Below are positions 32,095-36,666 of a DNA stretch of 36,666 nucleotides, piece by piece (within the stretch, counting starts at the first letter, position 1; the number at the start of each line of letters is the position of its first letter). The position numbers and the translations under genes were made by a program. This stretch comes from Bacillota bacterium. GTDB lineage: Bacteria > Bacillota > Clostridia > Lachnospirales > Lachnospiraceae. Location of the stretch: NCBI GenBank assembly GCA_023423045.1, contig JAFAGA010000072.1, positions 1-36,666 on the forward strand, read 5' to 3'. The notes beneath the pieces were generated by a model that did not search any database, had not been told where the DNA came from, and saw only the letters and a list, made by a program, of their open reading frames with translations.

Positions 32095-35000
32095 ATGATG
32101 GAACAATACAGATTGGGAGTTGATATCGGCTCAACCACGGTAAAGCTGGCATTACTGAATGGAAAAGATCAATTGGTTTATAGTGATTACCGGAGGCATT
32201 TATCGGACATCAAAAGCACCCTTCAGCAATTGGCAAAGGAATGCTATCAGAAGCTGGGAGAAATCCCGGTGCGAATATGCATCACCGGCTCCGGCGGGCT
32301 GTCCGTAGCCGAATGGCTGAAGATTACCTTTGTACAGGAGGTGATTGCCTGCAGCAAGGCGGTTGAGACCTATATTCCGGAAGCGGATATCGCCATTGAG
32401 CTGGGCGGGGAAGATGCCAAGATTACTTATTTCCGGGGCGGAATGGAGCAGAGAATGAACCAAAGCTGCGCAGGCGGGACGGGAGCCTTTATCGATCAGA
32501 TGGCTGTGCTGCTGGATACGGATGCCGAGGGCTTGAATGAATATGCAAAAAAGCACCGGGTAATTTATCCCATTGCTTCCCGATGCGGGGTATTTGCCAA
32601 GACCGATGTCCAGCCTCTGATTAACGACGGGGTCTGCAAGGAGGATATTGCGGCCTCCATCCTTCAGGCTGTGGTAAATCAGACCATCGGCGGCCTCGCT
32701 TGCGGCAAGCCGATCCGGGGCAGGGTGGCATTCCTGGGAGGACCCCTGTACTTCCTCTCCCAGCTTCGGGAGCGGTTTTGCAGCAGCCTTAAGCTGGATA
32801 TGCAGCACGCCATATCACCGGAGCATTCCCAGGTATATGTTGCTATGGGGGCGGCCCTATCCTCCGGCAGGGAGCAGGAGATGAAATTAAGCGAGCTGGT
32901 GAACCGGGTAAAGCGTATCAGGGAGAATTATGGGGAGACGGTAAAGCATTTAAAGCCCCTTTTTGCAGATAAGGAGGAATATGCTGCATTCCGGCAGCGC
33001 CACAGCCTGGCCCGGACAGCAAAAGGAGATCTGAGTACTTACTTTGGCCGTACCTTTCTTGGGATCGATGCCGGTTCCACTACGACGAAGGTGGTCTTAA
33101 CCGGTGAGGAGGGGGAGATTTTGTTCTCCCACTATTCCGGGAATGAGGGCGAGCCGCTGAATAAGCTGATACCGGTGCTGCTTGAACTCTACGGCTTGCT
33201 CCCTCCCGGGGTCAGGATAAGCAAATGCGCTGTCACGGGATATGGAGAGGCTCTGATGAAGGCGGCGCTTCATGCGGATATCGGAGAGATTGAAACCATT
33301 GCCCATTACAAAGCGGCAAAGCATTTTCTTCCGGAGGTAGATTTTATTCTGGATATCGGCGGTCAGGATATGAAATGTCTTCGAATCAAGGAGGGAGCCA
33401 TTGACAGCATCCTCCTTAATGAAGCCTGCTCCTCCGGATGCGGTTCCTTTCTGGAGGGCTTTGCTAAGTCCCTGGGATTGACGGCCGGGCAGTTTGCCCA
33501 GGCGGCTTACTTTGCCAAGGCTCCTGTGGAATTAGGGACGAAATGCACGGTCTTTATGAATTCCAAGGTAAAACAGGCCCAGAAGGAGGGGGCGGGCTTG
33601 CCGGAATTGTCGGCGGGCTTATGCTATTCTGTTGTAAAAAATGCATTGTATAAGGTGATCAAGCTGCGAAGTGAGCAGGATCTTGGAGCGCACATCGTCG
33701 TACAGGGCGGTACTTTCTATAATGACGCAGTGCTAAGATGCTTTGAGCTGGTAACCGGAAGGGAAGCAGTAAGGCCGGACATCGCCGGACTCATGGGCGC
33801 CTACGGAGCGGCTCTGATCGCCAGGGAGCGATATAATGAGGGAGAGGAAAGCTCGATGCTGACGAAAGAGGAGCTGGCGGCGTTCTCGGTGAAATCGGAT
33901 CACCGGCGCTGCAGCCATTGCACAAACCATTGCCTGCTTACGGTCAATACCTTTTCTAACGGCGAGATCTATACGGCCGGCAACCGCTGTGAACGCGGGC
34001 TTGGTATGAAGGTCTCCGGAGGCAGCACCCTGCCGAACCTCTATGACTACAAATATAGAAGAACCTTCGCTTATCCGCCGCTGCCCCCTGAGAAAGCCTC
34101 CCGGGGAGTGATTGGTGTTCCGAGGGTTTTGAATCAATATGAGAACTATCCCTTCTGGTTCACCTTCTTTACAGCTCTGGACTTTCGGGTAATCCTTTCC
34201 GATCCCTCCTCCAAGCGGCTGTATGAAACGGGGCTGGAAACCATCCCGTCGGAATCCGTATGTTATCCTGCCAAGTTGTGTCACGGGCATATCCTGAATC
34301 TCATCGACAAGGGAGTGGATACCATCTTCTACCCATCGGTGGTATACGAGTCGAGGGAATATCAGGAGGCGGATAACCACTATAACTGTCCCATCGTAAT
34401 ATCCTATCCGGAGGTAATCCGGGGAAATGTGGATGCCTTGAAGCAGGAGGATATCCGGCTGATCAATCCGTTCTTGTCGTTGGACAATAAGAAGAAACTG
34501 GTACAACGGATGGAAGAGGTGATGAAAAGCTATTCCATACCCAGGGAGGAGATTCGAAGGGCGGTTCATCTGGCAGGTCTGGAGCAGGAACAATATAAAA
34601 AGGATCTTCGGCAGCAGGGAGAGGAGGCGCTTGCCTGTATCCGGGAGAAGAAGCTTAAGGGGATTGTATTATGCGGTAAGCCTTATCATGTGGATCCGGA
34701 GATCAATCATGGGATTGCCAGGCTGATTCAGTCTTATGGCATGGCAGTACTGACAGAGGATAGTATTGCACATCTGTCTTCCCTGCGTCAGAAGCTCCGG
34801 GTTGTGGATCAGTGGGTATATAATTCAAGGCTGTACCGGGCCGCTTCCCTGGTGGCAGAGGTGCCGGAGCTGGAGCTGATACAGTTGAATTCCTTTGGCT
34901 GCGGGCTGGATGCGGTAACCTCCGACCAGATTGCAGAGATTTTGGCTTCCGGCGGCAAGTTATATACGATGCTGAAGATTGATGAGGGAAATAACCTGGG

Positions 35001-36327
35001 GGCAGCAGGGATACGAATCCGCTCCCTGCAGGCAGCGGCAAGAGAGAGAGACAGACAGGAGAGAGCTCTTCCTTCTCTTCCTGAGGAACCGGTAAGGCCG
35101 GTTTTCACCAGGATGATGAAGCATACTCATACGATCCTGGCACCGCAGATGGCCCCGATTCACTTTGAACTGGTCCAGGCCGCCGCAAGGGCCTGCGGCT
35201 ATCGTCTGGAGGTATTGCCGGCGGAGGATCGGACTGCCGTGGATGAGGGGCTGAAATATGTAAATAATGATGCCTGCTATCCGGCGGTGCTGATGATCGG
35301 ACAGCTGGTACAGGCGCTGAAATCCGGCAAGTACGACAGTAACCGCACTTCCGTTATAATTACCCAGAGCGGCGGAGGCTGTCGTGCAACCAACTATATT
35401 GCATTTCTGAAATTAGGGCTGAAGCAGGCAGGCTTTGAGCAGGTTCCGGTGATATCGCTGAATACCCTTGGTATAGAGAAGCAGCCGGGCTTTCGAATGT
35501 CTCCCGGATTGATCAACCGCTGTATTATGGCGATGATTTACGGAGATTTGTTCATGCGCCTATTGCACCGTACCAGACCCTATGAACGCTTCCCTGGTTC
35601 TGCCCTAATTCTCTATGAGAAATGGAGGGACCGGGCAAAGGAGCAGCTAAAAACCGGAGGAAAGAGAGATTTTCGATATAATATACGAAAGATTGTGGAA
35701 GAGTACGACCAGCTGGAGATGATGGATATCCAAAAACCGAGAATCGGTGTGGTGGGAGAAATTTTATTAAAATACCATCCGACAGCAAATAACGATATTG
35801 TAAAGATTATTGAAGAAGGAGGAGCGGAGGCGGTTGTACCTGATCTTATGGATTATTTCTTATATTCTGCTTTTAATTCGGGATTCCGATTCCGATATCT
35901 TGCCGGGTCGAAACTAAGCCACCGGCTGAGTCAGCTTGCCCTGTCCTATCTGATGGGTTACCGGGATATTGTGAAGCGGGAGCTGGCGGGAAGCAGGCGG
36001 TTTCTTAGCCCCACCCCCATAGAGGAGCTTGCCCACATGGCATCCACGCTCCTTTCCCTTGGGAATCAGACAGGGGAGGGATGGCTGGTTACGGCGGAGA
36101 TGATGGAGTTTATCGAGCAGGGAACGAAGAATATCTTATGCATCCAGCCCTTGGCCTGTCTGCCGAATCATGTCACCGGAAAGGGAATGATTAAACCTTT
36201 GAAGGAACGTTTTCCCCAGGCTAATATCATGCCGATCGATTATGATCCCGGCTTGTCCAGTGTGAATCAGCTTAACAGGATTAAGCTGATGCTGTCGGCG
36301 GCGATGAAGGATTACGAGAATTTGTAA
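32095..36327 (+). CDS. acyl-CoA dehydratase activase / 2-hydroxyacyl-CoA dehydratase-related protein
   Basis: A 1410-residue cytoplasmic protein with two tandem ASKHA-ATPase activator domains. Activators of this kind use ATP to push an electron into 2-hydroxyacyl-CoA dehydratases. Domain 1 (about 5-265) has GVDIGSTTVK and cluster cysteines C125 (NQSCAGGTG) and C164 (ASRCGVF). Domain 2 (about 320-580) has GIDAGSTTTK, DIGGQDMK, C445, C449 and C484. A CSHCTNHC motif at 606-613 with C632 may bind another Fe-S cluster or zinc. DUF2229 follows from about 670 (VPRVLNQYENYPFW), then an HgdB-like region to the end. The length matches the large fused form common in Clostridia. AGGAGAGG lies just before ATG 32095. 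No dehydratase subunits are adjacent, so the substrate is unknown. Confidence 0.92.
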   Translation: MMEQYRLGVDIGSTTVKLALLNGKDQLVYSDYRRHLSDIKSTLQQLAKECYQKLGEIPVRICITGSGGLSVAEWLKITFVQEVIACSKAVETYIPEADIAIELGGEDAKITYFRGGMEQRMNQSCAGGTGAFIDQMAVLLDTDAEGLNEYAKKHRVIYPIASRCGVFAKTDVQPLINDGVCKEDIAASILQAVVNQTIGGLACGKPIRGRVAFLGGPLYFLSQLRERFCSSLKLDMQHAISPEHSQVYVAMGAALSSGREQEMKLSELVNRVKRIRENYGETVKHLKPLFADKEEYAAFRQRHSLARTAKGDLSTYFGRTFLGIDAGSTTTKVVLTGEEGEILFSHYSGNEGEPLNKLIPVLLELYGLLPPGVRISKCAVTGYGEALMKAALHADIGEIETIAHYKAAKHFLPEVDFILDIGGQDMKCLRIKEGAIDSILLNEACSSGCGSFLEGFAKSLGLTAGQFAQAAYFAKAPVELGTKCTVFMNSKVKQAQKEGAGLPELSAGLCYSVVKNALYKVIKLRSEQDLGAHIVVQGGTFYNDAVLRCFELVTGREAVRPDIAGLMGAYGAALIARERYNEGEESSMLTKEELAAFSVKSDHRRCSHCTNHCLLTVNTFSNGEIYTAGNRCERGLGMKVSGGSTLPNLYDYKYRRTFAYPPLPPEKASRGVIGVPRVLNQYENYPFWFTFFTALDFRVILSDPSSKRLYETGLETIPSESVCYPAKLCHGHILNLIDKGVDTIFYPSVVYESREYQEADNHYNCPIVISYPEVIRGNVDALKQEDIRLINPFLSLDNKKKLVQRMEEVMKSYSIPREEIRRAVHLAGLEQEQYKKDLRQQGEEALACIREKKLKGIVLCGKPYHVDPEINHGIARLIQSYGMAVLTEDSIAHLSSLRQKLRVVDQWVYNSRLYRAASLVAEVPELELIQLNSFGCGLDAVTSDQIAEILASGGKLYTMLKIDEGNNLGAAGIRIRSLQAAARERDRQERALPSLPEEPVRPVFTRMMKHTHTILAPQMAPIHFELVQAAARACGYRLEVLPAEDRTAVDEGLKYVNNDACYPAVLMIGQLVQALKSGKYDSNRTSVIITQSGGGCRATNYIAFLKLGLKQAGFEQVPVISLNTLGIEKQPGFRMSPGLINRCIMAMIYGDLFMRLLHRTRPYERFPGSALILYEKWRDRAKEQLKTGGKRDFRYNIRKIVEEYDQLEMMDIQKPRIGVVGEILLKYHPTANNDIVKIIEEGGAEAVVPDLMDYFLYSAFNSGFRFRYLAGSKLSHRLSQLALSYLMGYRDIVKRELAGSRRFLSPTPIEELAHMASTLLSLGNQTGEGWLVTAEMMEFIEQGTKNILCIQPLACLPNHVTGKGMIKPLKERFPQANIMPIDYDPGLSSVNQLNRIKLMLSAAMKDYENL

Positions 36328-36384
36328 AGAGATAGTAAGAAAAAGGAGCAGGAGACAGCAGCAATCAATAGTTGTCCCTGTGAA

Positions 36385-36425
36385 AAATCCCGCCCTCGAA
36401 GTAATTAGAGGGGCGGGATTTTATT
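36385..36425. terminator. bidirectional intrinsic terminator
   Basis: AAATCCCGCCCTC from 36385 pairs with GAGGGGCGGGATTT ending at 36421, allowing one bulge, with T-rich sequence on the right and A-rich (T on the minus strand) on the left. It can serve the activase gene on the plus strand and the converging minus-strand gene. Confidence 0.9.
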
Positions 36426-36485
36426 AAACAACGAGCGGCTCGCAACGTGCCACCCCTTTGAACATATTATTATCCTGGGAGAAAG

Positions 36486-36665
36486 TCATGTGAGCTTTAT
36501 TTTATCCAGAATAAATTTCTTGAACTCCGCGAGATCCTTATCAAAGCCCTCTTTATTCAGATACAGCGCCCGGTCCGAGCCCAGATAAAGGTAGATATAA
36601 TTCTTATATTCCTTATATTCGGTAATCTGTACATAAGGATTCTTGCCGGAGGACTGGATACCCGA
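36486..36665 (-). CDS. C-terminal part of a YcxB-like protein (truncated by the window end)
   Basis: The last 59 codons of a minus-strand gene, ending at TGA (plus 36486-36488). The visible sequence includes GKNPYVQITEYKEYKNYIYL, then SDRALYLNKEGF and FKKFILDKI. The pattern of an aromatic beta strand, a short loop and a closing helix recalls the C-terminal domain of YcxB-like membrane proteins, but this is tentative without the N-terminal part. The frame is continuous to the window edge, and codon use looks like that of the neighbouring core genes. Confidence 0.6.
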   Translation of the reverse strand, partial: SGIQSSGKNPYVQITEYKEYKNYIYLYLGSDRALYLNKEGFDKDLAEFKKFILDKIKLT

Positions 36666-36666
36666 C

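Overview
The window looks like a chromosomal segment of an anaerobic Firmicute of the Clostridia, most likely a Lachnospiraceae-type bacterium. The grounds are strong AGGAGG ribosome sites, sigma-A-type TTGACA/TATAAT promoters, a one-polypeptide 2-hydroxyacyl-CoA dehydratase activase, a DUF2975-XRE-DUF4173 cluster, an ilvN-ilvC pair, a GH65 phosphorylase cluster with a sugar ABC transporter lacking its own ATPase, and BspA-type leucine-rich repeats. Species cannot be fixed from sequence alone. No rRNA, tRNA or CRISPR array was recognised.

Layout. (1) 1-1721: a full-length IS30-family element on the minus strand whose ends each carry two related 19-bp motifs, beside a stray extra end. (2) 1809-4785: DUF2975 membrane protein, small XRE regulator, large DUF4173 membrane protein and a small membrane protein. 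(3) 4837-5053: a compact 217-bp element with 17-bp terminal inverted repeats and two tandem units whose hairpins differ by compensating changes. (4) 5084-7059: two family-2 glycosyltransferases of the rhamnosyltransferase type. (5) 7207-9112: ilvN and ilvC with promoter, leader hairpin and terminator. (6) 9252-11354: a membrane PAS-GGDEF-HD-GYP cyclic-di-GMP protein. (7) 11399-15675: an AT-rich island bounded by 74-bp inverted repeats, holding a broken IS3 element, a secreted BspA-like LRR protein, a gene scrap, a second secreted protein and a broken IS4-like fragment. (8) 15716-18527: an Lsa-type ABC-F gene behind a long leader with a tiny upstream ORF and a strong terminator (a candidate drug-sensing attenuator), then a DUF218/SanA-like protein. 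(9) 18790-19290: two small proteins, one only 42 residues. (10) 19657-27462: a carbohydrate locus with promoter and LacI-type operators, a cell-wall-anchored protein, sugar-binding lipoprotein, two permeases, GH65 phosphorylase and a divergent LacI-family regulator. (11) 27683-29895: a membrane-anchored beta-helix glycosidase-like protein and an F5/8-type-C carbohydrate-binding protein. (12) 30080-31681: a chemoreceptor. (13) 32095-36327: a 1410-residue acyl-CoA dehydratase activase. (14) 36486-36665: the 3' end of a minus-strand gene.

How the genes work together. The carbohydrate locus reads as one regulon: the LacI protein probably binds a 14-bp palindrome found in its own upstream region and, in near-identical form, twice at the promoter of the transport/phosphorylase operon. 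The lipoprotein and permeases would import a small glucoside, energised by a shared ATPase encoded elsewhere, and the cytoplasmic GH65 enzyme would split it with phosphate. The most unusual items are the 217-bp hairpin element, the ABC-F leader and the island between 74-bp inverted repeats. All functional statements rest on reading the sequence and remembered family features; no database search was run.
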